Shown here one piece after another: positions 10,997 to 22,900 of a stretch of 64,000 nucleotides of DNA; within the stretch, counting starts at the first letter, position 1, and every line of letters begins with the position of its first letter. This DNA comes from Bolinopsis microptera (taxonomy: Eukaryota > Ctenophora > Tentaculata > Lobata > Bolinopsidae): NCBI RefSeq assembly GCF_026151205.1, contig NC_087075.1:5448858-5512857 (forward strand), written 5' to 3'. The notes below the pieces were generated by a model. The model worked only from the letters and a program-made list of their open reading frames with translations, was not told the DNA's origin and made no database searches. Made by a program: the position numbers and the translations under genes.

Positions 10997-12749
10997 TTTA
11001 CCTACAGTTTAAACGGAAAGATAGCCTTGAGCCTAACGATGCGTGCTATAGTTCGAATACATTCTGGGTCTATGACCTTGGCCGGAATAAGGAAGCCCGT
11101 CCCAAAAGATGGCTCATGGTTCCATTACTGCGCAAAATATGATCATAATTTTTACAGAGGATACATCAACGGAGAATTAACAGGTTCCCATTCTCTTTCG
11201 GCCTTACCGCTCCTAGAAGCAAACGGCGCCATGGAAATAGGACCATTTACAGGTGAGATTTGTTGATAAAGGGAGTTTATACCTGAATTTAGAGCCACAA
11301 GGCCAGGTGTGGTTTTAGATAGGGAATAATCTGGATTTTCAAGGGTTTACACTTTACACTTTACCCCTAGTAGACGGTTTACTTTTGTATGGGGTCATTG
11401 CATTGCTGATATTATATTTATATTGTTTGAATACTAATTATTTTTAGGTCTGATGTTTGATCTCAACTTCTACACAACTTTGATTTCGGATAGTGAGATA
11501 ACTGATCTGTACGATGCTGCACTGGCAGGTGCAAAGGTTGAACCTTCTTTGTCAGACAAATTTTCTAAATACAAGGCGTTCGGTTGGGAGGATTTACTGA
11601 AAAAGACCAGAGAGATTAGTGGTACAAGTTGCTTCTCCGAAATTCATGCAGGATTCCCTGTGAGTATAAGCTTTGAGAAGTTACACAAGTTTCTCCAGTC
11701 TATTGAACGAAATGTGGTTTTCGGAAAAGCCATGGTACTACATACTATTACTATGCTTATTGTTTGAATTGGATTTGATATAAACTAGGTATTTGTTCAT
11801 TTATTAATTTTTTATTTCTTCAGGACAGCGGGCATGACAGTGACGATGACAGCAAGGATGACAGCGACGATGACAGCAAAGAAGACAGCAAGGATGACAG
11901 CAAGGATGACAGCAAGGATGACAGCGACGATGACAGCAAGGATGGCAGTGATCTTGAGTCGGATCTGAGAAACATAAAGACAGAACTGGAATACACAAAG
12001 TTGGAACTAGAAAAAGCAAAGAAGGAACTCAAGAATGGAGCTGAATGTGAATTGGATCTGAGTAACATAAAAGTAGAAGTAGAACTAGAAAACGCAAAGT
12101 TGTAATTACAAGAAGCAAAGAAGGAGCCGGAGAACGTGGCTGAATCTGATGAACTGCAAAAAGGAGAGCTGGCGATATGGGATGTTTTATACTCGTCTAA
12201 CTTCACAATAAGAAGTTTACTCGCAAAATTCAAAAGAAATTCATCCGAATGTGGAGAAAGAAAGCAAAGAAACTGTTTGGGAAGAAGTTGACTGACGAAG
12301 CCATAGAAAAGTTCAAGGATCTAAACAATTAGCACGCAGATGACAATTGTGAAACTGATTTCAGGACTTTCTTTTAACTTGAAACTATTAGAGTATTAGT
12401 ATTACTATTTCTCATTAAAAACTGAACTGCTAAATTTAACTAGATAGAGGTAGTGTTACGGTCAAAATTTCAAAATATTTTTTTCTGCTTGTTCCATATT
12501 GTTCTAATTATCTTCCAAAATTATCTTCGCCACTACAGCTCACGATTTTATTTTGTTATATTTGCGTGGAAATTCATTTGATGAATTACAATTTATTGTA
12601 CTACATACTACTATTTAACTATTTAACTATTATATACCAATGCTATATTAAGTCATATGGTTTGACATCTAAGAGAATAACGAATTTGTAGCATCTACCG
12701 ATTCACTGGTTCAGTCTGAGCAGCAGGTTGTGCAGGCAAAGTTTCCGAA

Positions 12750-12820
12750 CACAGGGTTTCAGCCTATGGGGGTGTTTCGGAATCAGCATCGAAAAGTACA
12801 TCGAATGATAATACTTTCAT
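12750..12820 (+). repeat. Fragment of the telomere-like dispersed repeat family
   Basis: The words gtttcggaatcagcatcgaa and tacatcgaatgataa resemble 18290-18335 (atccggaatcagcgtccgaa, tacatcgattaaag). Confidence 0.5.
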
Positions 12821-13280
12821 ATGCTCAGGGCTGATATTCGGACGATGACGCCGCTTTAAATCAATAAGTCACTTTTGTGGAAACGCGCCCATTGAACACA
12901 TAAGCTTGGTTTATGCATTATGGCATTCTTGGGTCATACAGCATGACTGGATAAAGATAAGTTTAAAATTAGCGTTCATGCCACCGGCCCTGTACTCCAA
13001 AATGTCAGTGTCGGTTGCTGAGAAACCAGCTGTGATCGCTAAAGTAGTCATGGCGAATTACAAAACTCAGAATCTACCATTACATTAACACATTCTGCTT
13101 CAATAACATATAAAAACATTTTTATAGAAATGAAATATCTTTTACCATTTTGAAATTATTTGAAAAGTGAATCAATACACAATAAATGACTTTTTAAGAT
13201 TAAACACCATGACTTTTGAAAAACCATGTATACAACATAGATATTTAAAAAATCTGTCTTCCAAATAATCCTTAAACTCG

Positions 13281-13345
13281 AAATTTGCAGTCGATTTGAA
13301 CAAGCTGCCTTGCATAATTTCAGATCTGTAACTCAATTATAACGC
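13281..13345 (+). repeat. Dispersed repeat segment shared with 17799-17865
   Basis: Both hold tttgcagtcgattt, then a gap, then atct-taactcaatt-taac, in the same order. Together with 12750-12820 this suggests a decayed second copy of the 17.8-18.3 kb repeat. Confidence 0.55.
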
Positions 13346-13587
13346 AAAACTAACACAAATTTTGTCGGGGTCGAATATTTTGTTGTTATTTTGAATATTA
13401 AATTAGAATATTTTAGGCTGAATGAAATGGACCTTTAATTAACTTCTGAATAGTGAGTCGCAAGCATTGTGGAAATATAAAGGTCAAGTTTCAAGACTGT
13501 TAATATTTTCTTTCAAATTCAAAATATCGAATGCATGACTAATACTAATAGTAAAACTGTATAAATACATTTTTTCCTCAGCTAATC

Positions 13588-13665
13588 AGCTAAGATAAGA
13601 AGTTGGTATAACACTAAGTAAGATAAGAAGTTAGCATAATATTAACTAAGATAAGAAGTAATCAT
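13588..13665 (+). repeat. Tandem repeat, about 29-31 bp, three units
   Basis: Units contain aagataagaagtt followed by ataa-acta. The last unit supplies the C-terminal codons and stop of the minus-strand gene at 13642-14472. Confidence 0.75.
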
Positions 13666-14472
13666 ATTACTCGTTCTTCTATACGTTCTTGAGACTGGTT
13701 TGAAGCACATTTGCTTCGAACTAACTACTTCTTTCTTCTTCGGTTTAACCCTGGTAACCCTTATCTCGTGAAACTGCCATAGCTCATCTGTTGCCCTGGT
13801 GACGAATATACACTCTACTTTTCCGACGTTCTTCAGATTAAAGAGGGAAAATTCATCCGACTCCCCCACTAAAAAGTCGTCGGTTTCTGGTTCTTCTTCG
13901 ATCTCATCATACTCACCGTATTCATAATCATCTTCGGATCCATAATCGTCCTCTGCACCTAGATCATCCTCCGGATCCACATCATCCTCCGGATCCACCC
14001 CAATCTCCGGAACAAACTCCCCCTCGACATCTGGAGCAAACTCTTCGCCTCCCAGGTCGGGGGTGTGACCCTTTGGGTTGCCGCTAAACACAATCGTAGC
14101 CTGTACATTTTCTGCATCTCCCCACATTTCGTTAGCTGTTGTGATCTTCAACGTGTAAATCTGGGCTCCTAGTTCGCAATCCTCATCCGACCAACCGTAC
14201 CTGTTCCCCTGAGAACCACTGTCTCGAGGTGTCTTCTTCATGGATATCCTGTCAATCTTGAGATCGTAGCAGGACTCCTCAGGGAACGTGAAGCACTGGT
14301 ATCTCTCCACGTCAGCTAGAGACTCAACGTCTACAATGTCAGGGGTTACGTTAAACCTCTCCTCATCCTGGTCCTCATCCAGTAGATCTATTCGAACAGT
14401 TCCTCTGCAAGGGTTTATCTCTAGGAGAAGATCCCGTTTTGGGGGTTGGTTCCTAGGTTCTTCTTCTTCCAT
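13642..14472 (-). CDS. Probable PLAT/LH2-domain protein with an acidic insert
   Basis: 276 residues, single exon as far as seen. Residues about 104-130 (IYTLKITTANEMWGDAENVQ, then ATIVFSG) and about 205-245 (DEFSLFNLKNVGKVECIFV, then ELWQFHEIRVTRV) match the first and second halves of a PLAT beta-sandwich. That domain usually docks proteins to membranes or lipids. Between them lies a strongly acidic stretch (EDD, EDDYEYGEYDEIEEEPE) longer than a normal PLAT loop. The N-terminus (MEEEEPRNQPPKRD) carries no signal peptide or membrane segment. The start is the first ATG. The last residues come from a tandem repeat, so the C-terminus may be an unspliced or altered end. The product is inferred from fold pattern, not close similarity. 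Confidence 0.6.
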   Translation of the reverse strand: MEEEEPRNQPPKRDLLLEINPCRGTVRIDLLDEDQDEERFNVTPDIVDVESLADVERYQCFTFPEESCYDLKIDRISMKKTPRDSGSQGNRYGWSDEDCELGAQIYTLKITTANEMWGDAENVQATIVFSGNPKGHTPDLGGEEFAPDVEGEFVPEIGVDPEDDVDPEDDLGAEDDYGSEDDYEYGEYDEIEEEPETDDFLVGESDEFSLFNLKNVGKVECIFVTRATDELWQFHEIRVTRVKPKKKEVVSSKQMCFKPVSRTYRRTSNMITSYLS

Positions 14473-14860
14473 AGTTCAGGGGTCGACTTAAAATGTCAAG
14501 TTATAATTAATAACAGCACTATTATAAAACTGAAACCAAGAATGTTGAAACTGTATGGTGTGCTGATAAGTCAGAGTAGCTATTATATTGTGTTGGAATG
14601 TTGGGACAATGAACAGTAAGTTCTGAGCTGTTATTGTAATATGAGTACTCTTAACACAGTTGAAATTTAGTGATGTCCCGATCTGTTTTTTGGTAGTTAT
14701 ATTGGTAATATGATTTATATTTCAGTTTCACCGGTTTGCGCAGTTCATTCGCATGGATTTGTTTATATTTATAATATCTAATTCTGTGTAGGGTGGTATA
14801 GGATCTAGTACTCTAAATATACAGGGGGGGGGGGGGGGCAAAAGTCAGTGTGCAAAAGTT

Positions 14861-14995
14861 GGCCTTAAATTGAATAGCTCAGTCACTGAGTGCCCAATTT
14901 ACATAATTCTTTCTGGTATGACTTACTAATGCTACCATCAGTACCACTGGTTCGAGGAATTTGTCAAATCGAAATATATTCGTGTTCATTTTTTT
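14861..14995 (-). repeat. Dispersed repeat, inverted partner of 6166-6305
   Basis: Contains gctcagtcactgagtgccca and ccactggttcgaggaatttg, the reverse complement of blocks in the other copy. A G-run (about 14824-14838) lies just to the left. Confidence 0.75.
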
Positions 14996-15144
14996 CAAAT
15001 GAAGGTTCATTTTCGCAATTATTTAATAGTTTGGATAGTCGGATCGAGCCAAATTTTATTGAATTGTTTTTGGCCATTCGAATTACGTTTGTCCAGAAAA
15101 AAATGAGAGTTTTAGCTTCTCAGATGACCGAGATACGAAGCATA

Positions 15145-15306
15145 AGGGGTCGTTCACTTAAAGTTAATCATATTACGTAATCAGCTGGAGGGGGGGGGGG
15201 GGGTTCCAAAAACTAACGGTTGATTACAGGGGGTGGATCTTGATTACGGAGGGGGGGGGGGTAAAAATTGCTAAAATATTGATTGCGTAACATGTGAACG
15301 ACCCCT
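15145..15306. repeat. MITE-like element with GGGGTCGTTCAC termini
   Basis: Left end aggggtcgttcac and right end gtgaacgacccct are inverted. Just inside are attacgtaatcagc and gattgcgtaacat. The centre has two G-runs. Related elements are at 43018-43110 and 45848-46016. Confidence 0.75.
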
Positions 15307-16314
15307 TGGCCTTGGTTAATGGTTATCCTCGTAGTTTAAATCTGATTGATAAAATGATATTGATATTATGGCAATTCGGCAATCTGTCGATGGTCACTTA
15401 AAGTTAACGCACGGTTAAGGTACTTCAACCGTCAACGACGAGACTCTAAGTTTAAAACAAGCCTCAACAAAACAATAACGAACTAACAGACTAGTTGACT
15501 GTTAGTGCTCCAGTTGAGTAGCGGATACAATAGAGGGGCTAAATTACGTAGGTCACTACAAATAATGATCATTGTTGCTGCAAAACAAACATTCCACTTA
15601 ACCCCACCGCTAAGTTAATGGTTTTAATGACCTCTAAAACTATTACTGATTATCCTATCTTCTCCTCACTCTCAGCTAGTGCTACCTGATAGCACCAGGA
15701 TTTAATGATCTCAATGTAAATATTTCTAGTGAATTTGTACCTTGATTCAAGAATTCATAGAAAAAATGTTGTTGTTTTGATGTAAACTCACAACTCTAAG
15801 TCTAGTTACAGGGAAAGCTTTTGAAGGCTGGAAGTGCGCGTAATAGTGCACCCAGATAAGAGTTTTAAATATAAACTAGAGAAATGTTAGGAGAGGAGTT
15901 TTTACTACTACTAGTGTCTTTAGTAGTGTCTTTACCTAGTGTGTACATAGCACTTTAGTAGTGTACCTAGCAGTAAAGCAGTTAAATTGGCGGTTAGATA
16001 AATACACACTTAACATTAATACCCTATTAGTAAGTCTATTATTAGACTCATTCAATCGTCAGTGGCTTGATGACGAAGAAAACAGCTTTGTTTATAAGCC
16101 ATTGTTAACAGTTGCTTCTTTGATACTATTTGTACAGAAGGACAAACAGCTACAGTTGCTTAGGTCGATCGAAGAGACAGTACAAACAACGGTGGAGTCA
16201 GGGATTCAGAGCTACAGTGCAGCTGCATACAACAGAACAGTGCAAGTGGTACGGTCTGCAACATGCAACAGAAACATTCTGAAGAAGGTCCGGTGATGAA
16301 CAGTGTGGCTGCAG

Positions 16315-16360
16315 AGGAGGACAGGAGCTTACCTGAGGACCCCAGGCTATTAGTATTATA
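16315..16360 (+). repeat. Short repeat shared with 18593-18638
   Basis: ggaggacaggagcttacctg, then ggaccccaggc-attagtatta, is found at both places with two or three mismatches. Confidence 0.75.
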
Positions 16361-16367
16361 TTACTAT

Positions 16368-16699
16368 TATTTGACCAAAACCCATAATCATGGGTAGAGT
16401 GTACCGCTGCCAGTGTCTCTCTTTTCCAAACAAAAGGAAATGATATTAATTTGAGGAACAGTCCGCTAATGCAAATTGATACCGAGAATGAAATCGGTCG
16501 CTCGCTTTTTCAAATCAATAAGCTTTATTACAATTCGTAAGCCGTGATCGAATGTAAAAAAGCGAGCGACCGATTTCATTCTCGGTATCAATTTGCATTA
16601 GCGGACTGTTCCTCAAATTAATATCATTTCCTTTTGTTTGGAAAAGAGAGACACTGGCAGCGGTACACTCTACCCATGATTATGGGTTTTGGTCAAATA
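16368..16699. repeat. Perfect palindrome: 143-bp inverted arms, 46-bp spacer
   Basis: 16368-16510 is the exact reverse complement of 16557-16699 at every base I compared, and the coordinates are symmetric without indels. The spacer holds aataagctttattac, itself partly self-complementary. The termini (tatttgaccaaaa / ttttggtcaaata) could be transposon ends of the foldback type. No target duplication is obvious. Confidence 0.9.
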
Positions 16700-18019
16700 T
16701 CATCTCTTTTTGATTATAATGTCAGGATAATTTACACAGCTAGTCGAAACTTCATTAACAAGGAGGTAATTTCGACGATTTCGAAATTCTGCCTTTGAAA
16801 ACGTTTCCTTGTGTTTAGTTAGGTATTTCTGTCGATAACCGACTGAATATGGCACTTTTTACTCATTCAAGTTGGCATTAAATTCATATATAATGCCATT
16901 TAAATATCGTGGAAAGCAGAATATATTCGAAATCACGAATGAGCAAATTTCTCACCTTTCGCACGTGCAAACTTTGAGCGGACGTCGCGTGCTCATACAA
17001 TATTGAATCACCGTACATTTTTGCATAGTGGTATTTAATATATAGTTTGATAAGCATGCAAAGTTTCAGAAGATTTCAAAAAGAACTTGGATCACAACGG
17101 GACTCCAAAGTTGATAAAAATCGTGAAAATCAAAATTTTTAGCGATTTTAGCTATTTTAAATGAATTTGGGCGTGTCCCCACGTGTGCAACTTTTCGATT
17201 TTTAACTTTAAAACTAGCCTATAACACAATTTACACCTTTAAGAAGCAAAATTGACCTCCACAACCCAAGGGATGGCCCAACACCAGAGAATACTAATTC
17301 ACAACTTTTGTGTTTTTATAAAATTATTCTTCAAAAAAGCACTAACTTCAATAGCAAATATCTTTATGGAGGAGCAAGGTAGGAAACTATTCCGGTAGAT
17401 TTTCGGAATGCTTGAACAATTATCTAAGATGAAAATGTCCTCAGATTTTGAATAAAATTACTCCTTAATAGTGTAAAATCGATTTAAAAAGTTGTTACTT
17501 TGTCAAAAGTCAAGTTTTAAAAACACTTAACTTGATGACGTCATCAAGTGATGATGATGACGTTAAATTATTTTTCAATACAATGTAAACTAAAGCTTAA
17601 ACAATTATCTTTAAAACCTGTGGTTCGAGATGACTGTATCGTTTATACTTTTGAATCTACGGACACTTAAATGTAGGCTACAATTGACTGCAAAAAGCGT
17701 CTATACATATATGATATATATCTTCACGACAATCTGTTGTAAAACAGGAGTTCCAGAAAACCCACTTCCCGATACTCCTGAAACATGACATTTTTTTTTG
17801 CAGTCGATTTGGACAAGGTCTAGACGCCCTGCAAAGTTTCAAATCTCTAACTCAATTTTAACATGGTTTTTAAGGCACCTGAATATGGCGATTTTGGGTT
17901 TTTTACCTAATTTCGTATAACATGCTGGCGCGTATTTTGCGCAAATTTCTTAAAAACCTCCACATAACTATTTCTTATTCCTGTCATCTTTAACATTGAA
18001 TTAGAATGTTTTGAACATA
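16700..18019. other. Gene-free stretch
   Basis: A-T rich with no long open frame. 17799-17865 holds the segment also seen at 13281-13345. I see no RNA gene. Confidence 0.5.
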
Positions 18020-18345
18020 ATTATGGATGATAATTAATCACTCTACACTCGACTGTCACGTGACTTTTTCAACCCGTTCTCTAGCTGGTCCTGAACGACT
18101 ATTCGAAACCCTAACCCTCTTATCTGATCCCAACCCTAACCCTAACCCAATCCTTAACAAAAGCATATGCTGAAACCCTAACCCTTACGAGAAATTAGAC
18201 TAACTTCCTTATACGGTCATATCACGTGATCGAGACAGTTTTTCGCCTATATCTCGTCAGGGGAGCATTTTAACCGTATGTCATGGGGGGTGATCCGGAA
18301 TCAGCGTCCGAAAATACATCGATTAAAGTTGGTTTCAACTGTCGG
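18020..18345 (+). repeat. Dispersed repeat with telomere-like CCCTAA motifs
   Basis: Contains several aaccctaaccct words within 18100-18195, embedded in unique-looking sequence. It is repeated in inverted orientation at 42330-42668 with the same order of blocks on both sides (cactcgactgtcacg, tctagctgg-cctgaa, gagaaattaga, tcacgtgatcgagaca). Confidence 0.85.
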
Positions 18346-18533
18346 GGGGCCCTTTTAGAACAATCTCGAAGATCGACTGTAGAGTGATTTAGTACGCTCG
18401 CATAATTATACCTGCTGAACTACTTTCGATGAGTCTTAATGCCGGGAAAACAATAAAGGGGATATACTAGTATAGGGGGTAAATAGTATTGTGAATATAA
18501 GGGCGACGGTAATGCTTGCCAGCATTGTGATAT

Positions 18534-18695
18534 GTTCATAAAACACCGAATAGAGATTCAGCGGAATGACAGGCTGAGCGCGGCCCAGTAAAGGAGGACA
18601 GGAGCTTACCTGGGGACCCCAGGCAATTAGTATTATGTTCATAAAACACCGAATAGAGATTCGGCGGAATGACAGGCTGAGCGCCGCCCAGTAAC
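18534..18695 (+). repeat. Tandem duplication, 59-bp unit separated by 44 bp
   Basis: 18534-18592 and 18637-18695 differ at only a few bases (gttcataaaacaccgaatag...cggaatgacaggctgagcg). The spacer is the short repeat also found at 16315-16360. Confidence 0.8.
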
Positions 18696-19949
18696 TGTAA
18701 GACAGGAGCAAGAACCTGATTTGTGATTGTGTTGGCTTCGTCAGATTTTTGTTGGCACTATACCGAAAAAACCAGTCCCATAACTCTTGCTTACCGTTTT
18801 CTTGATGAAACCGCTCGGAAATTTGCTTACAGATTTACTGGGATTATTAGTATTGATACCAAAGCGCCATGTTACCGAATTAAACCGTTTTTGCGATAAT
18901 AATAAAGTGTGTAACAGGAAGTCGCGCCAGACCTTAGATGTCTTTTTAAGGGACCGTTCACATAAACATATATCATTAGTTTTTTATTGCAAATTCTTCT
19001 TCCTAAGAACTAAAAATTATTATACATACCTATTGTGTGGAAGCGACATCAACGTAATCATAACGATGTATGTGAAGATCTCCAATTTTGATAAATTTGG
19101 TACCAAAAGTTGCCTCTAAAGTGTGAATAATACAAATTCACCGTGCAGCACGATAAGCTGTATGTGCAATGCAAATGTGGGCTTCCTGTGCATTGCAAGT
19201 TTGTAAAATAGACGAAAAATGAACATTTTCGCGCACGAGTTTTCAACCTTAGACATGACCTAAAATGCCGAAATATTTTCAAATACTTTTGGTACCAAAC
19301 TTATAATATTTGGAGGACCATATTTTTTAAAAAATTTTTAAAATTCACACAATTAAAACATACAATTTTATCAAATTACTTAAAACGGTATGATGATATT
19401 AATACAGGGCAACATGGAAACAAAATGTAGATATAGAATCAACTACAGCCACAAAAGGCCCACTAAAACATTAACAAATAATAAAATATATTCTGCCACA
19501 AACTCGGCTTATCGTGTTGTTACCCTGCTCAGAAATGAAACATCTATTTATATAACGTCCAGAAACGGATTTAATATCTGATGGTATGATGCTGCCTGAA
19601 AATGGCCATAAACCGAGTTTTTGTTAATGGGTATTAACCGTCATTGTACACCGATAAGCTAAACGTATCTTGAAATGAAAACAGATATATTGATTCGGCC
19701 AAAATAAAGCTTCCTCCAACGACGTGTATTTCAAGCACTAAAATGTAAAAGCTGAATTATAAATTGGATTCAGTAATAAGACGATCATGGCTAGTCTGTC
19801 TAGTAATAAGTTACTCTTCTTTCATTATTATATGACATAACATGGTTATTGGTCTCGTCAGGTGAGATTAGACACAAAACAGGAGGTTGTTTCACGGGTA
19901 TTTCAGGTATTTCAGGTATGTTGAGTGTAGAAAGAGTGTCGGAGACAAT

Positions 19950-22900
19950 TTACCATCTGCCTCTGTTGTTGTAACCCCCTCTGTTGTTGTTGTTGTTGTT
20001 ATGGTAACCACCTCTGTACCCTCCACCTGGAGAGAAAGGAATGTTTGAGGAATTCTAACTTAAAGTAGCGTTAATATTGGGTACTGTTTGGGAGTTGGTG
20101 GACACTAGACATTGTGACAGACATTTTCTTGTAATATGGAAGAATATCAACAATACCTCCCCACCAGTAGCCACGTCCATGATTCAGTATAATATCTGCC
20201 TTCCCACTAGACATATATTCAGTATAATATGTATAAATAACTCTCCAACTAATAGGAAAGTTGTTTCTCAGGACATATTGTTATTTAAACTGTAACTAAC
20301 CTTGTCCGCCTCCGTACCCGCCTCTGTGACCTCCGCCTCTTCCACCACCGTACCCTCCACTTCCACCGTACCCTCCTCCGTGCCCACCTCCTCCTCCTCC
20401 TCTTCCGCCTCCATACGGACTGTATCTGTTATCTCTGAGGGTGAAACATGTTAGATAAGAGTTATTATTGTTTAGAGGATTTTGTTGCATTTTTTTGTGT
20501 TGGTTATTTTTGCATTGATTCTGTTTCTTTCACCATGTTATGAAGTATAAAACACTTTTCTTCTGATATCAATCCTAGGGTAAAACCACAAGAGCAGATC
20601 AGTGCAACAAATTTTCAAAAAAGTTATTTTCACAGCTACGAAACTTGAACACCTAACCCCGCCAAGAATTAACCTGTAGTTGTTATAAGCCTTGTAGTTG
20701 TTGTTACCGCCACCTCCTCTATAGTTGTTATTGTTGTTATAGTAACCGCCTCGGCCCCCGTGATGGTAAGGACCTGATCTTCTCCTCCGGTTCTTTTTCA
20801 GCCAGTTCTGTCCGTCCAAGTTGTAGACTTTAACTCTTTCAGCTACCTCTTCTACCGTGGACTCCGGGTATATCACCTGGTTAAGTTTTGAGGTGAACTG
20901 TAAATTATAACTTCGTCTTGTTGAATATAAAAGATAGTCACGCTTCTGAGGAGATGGATGTTTGACTTAATGTTTGAGTGAGACTGTATTTTTTGAGTTT
21001 TGAGATACATTAGTAAAAGTAGAGTCAAGGTCAGGAGAACGGAATGGTTATGTACCGAAGATTTTGTACCAATTGCAAAATAATCATGGGAATTGAGTAA
21101 TTGGCAAGGGAAAAACTATGTTCTTACCTCAGAGACTTGTTCAGGGCAGGCTGGTATGGTTAGATAAGCTTTCATCTCGTTCTGAAGATCTTTAGGTAGC
21201 TCCTCGTGTCGCTCTGCTTCTGCGATAGCTTCAGAACGCTCTTTAAGTGTGTCTTCAGATGGGATTATTGCAACAGCTCTCTTCTTGTAGCCTCCTAGTA
21301 GGGGTGACAGTTAGTGGGGGATAAACATGTGTGACGTCACGTTAAGGAGAATGTGAAGGAGATGGAAAAGTTTATTTGCACTCTAGAGAATATGACATCA
21401 TGAAGTGATATCACAAACTTCAAACTAACCATTAAAATAGTTAAGTTTCCTCCTCTGTGCGGCTGACTGACAGTTATGTTGATCTATAATGTAGTTCCTG
21501 GCTCTCCTTCCCGCCAGATCGAATACTATTCGCAACATATTCTCCGCGTGGTTTATCATCCCGTATCCCATTCTCCCGTTCTTTGTCTTTTTCCGTGCTT
21601 CCACCGCATCGTTCATCCTCTTCAGGATGTACGACGTACCGAGGATGTTGTAGCTGAAAGTTATTTTAGTTAGAATTAGTGTTTAGTAGTGACTCGCAGG
21701 GTCTGAATTCTGATACATAATAGAACATAAACCTTGAGAATTTAACATCGAGAATAACTATAAGTGCAGCAAATCAACTGCACGCATCTGCAATATGCAA
21801 ATACAAAACTTAAAACGACCATAGCCAAAGGACATAAATAACCAAGAAAACATCAAAACAAAGTCTCCAAGTATTAGTTGGCAACTAACTGTTTATCAGG
21901 GTTTTCAGCGACGTGTTTCTTAACGTAAGTAGTCTTGCCAGCACTGGGGAATCCTATCATCATCACCACCTCACATTCCTCACGAGATTCCGGAGCTACG
22001 GGTCCCCGAACTTTGTCTTCGTGCTCCTGGTTTGCAGAAGAAATTAGAGGATAATGCGAACGGTTGAACAAAAAAACCGAGAATGTTTATTGTTTAAAGA
22101 AAAATGTTTATAGTGATAGCTCAATGACATATAAATCATGAGATATAGCTAACAATTCACATGCGACAGCTAATAAAGTATTAAAGCCATATATTACGTA
22201 ACAAAAAAAGAAAAAGGTCGCCCAACCATCATTTTAAAGTACCTGCATGTACGTGTAGCCCTCAGGAAGGAAGACATCCTCTCCAGATTCAGTAGTCAGA
22301 GTGAAGGGCATGTTCCTGATACCTAGACTTGGGAACAGAGTCGTATCTTGCATTGTTTTTGGTAGGGGGATCGCCTCTCCTACTGACTCTCCGTTCACGT
22401 AGAAACTAGGGGAAGACGGACGTTACGTTAAATGGTAAATTGGAGGCATGTAAAGATGGATGTGTTCTCATCAAGTGCCCCCCCCCCCCCCTCCCCCCTG
22501 GCCCTCAAGTTCAGATCACCAAATATCGTACTTTCGAATCGATTCAATAAGTGGCTTGGACCAAATGGTCACAAAAAACAGCATAAGTCACACTTCAGCT
22601 GGGGAAATGAGAAATAAACGTTTTATATCTTTACCTGACGTTGAGCTCATCAAAATCAATAGCAACAGTAACAATGTCTTTTTCTTTGAGCGTTGACGTT
22701 TCTTCTTTAAAGTACTGATCGACCGCACCGTCAATATACTTCTTCCCTGAAAAAATCAGTCAATCAGACAAGATAACAACAATATGTTCACTAACTAGCC
22801 TATTAAATTTTGGATACAAGAATAATAGTCGGACGAAGCTATTATAGATTGTAATTTGATCCGACTCACCGAAGTTATCAATACAGACACTCTTATCATC

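Larger units (their letters stand above)
6342..12332 (+). pseudogene. Secreted pentraxin/laminin-G-like gene, broken by an LTR element, frameshifts and a nonsense codon
   Basis: Exons read 6342-6545 plus 11001-11252, 11448-11659 and 11824-12105. The ATG opens a signal peptide (MFGCISFFLVLSLTLPGATG). After a frame change near 6455-6464 comes a concanavalin A-like domain (FAYKWMFCGWLRYSG; WFHYCAKYDHNF; NGAMEIGPFTG). The last piece is completed across an intron with a good donor (acag/gtgaga) and acceptor (tttttag/gt). The next exon starts at cttcag/gac and encodes aspartate-serine-lysine repeats and a charged coiled coil, stopping at TAA 12103-12105. Coding potential resumes after that stop to about 12332, with another frame change. 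The reading frame is continuous across the LTR insertion only when the element and one TTTA are ignored. The family normally binds ligands outside the cell. No functional product is expected. Confidence 0.75.

Noticed and set aside
11804-12233. Cys/His-rich and Ser-rich minus-strand frames
   Set aside because: They are shadows of the Asp-Ser-Lys repeat exon of the pentraxin-like pseudogene, supported by its splice sites.
15961-16296. 111-codon open frame on the plus strand
   Set aside because: No ATG start, no recognisable domain, lies in repeat-rich DNA just before the palindrome.
18100-18195. Telomere
   Set aside because: The CCCTAA units are few, interrupted and part of a repeat that is also at 42.5 kb.
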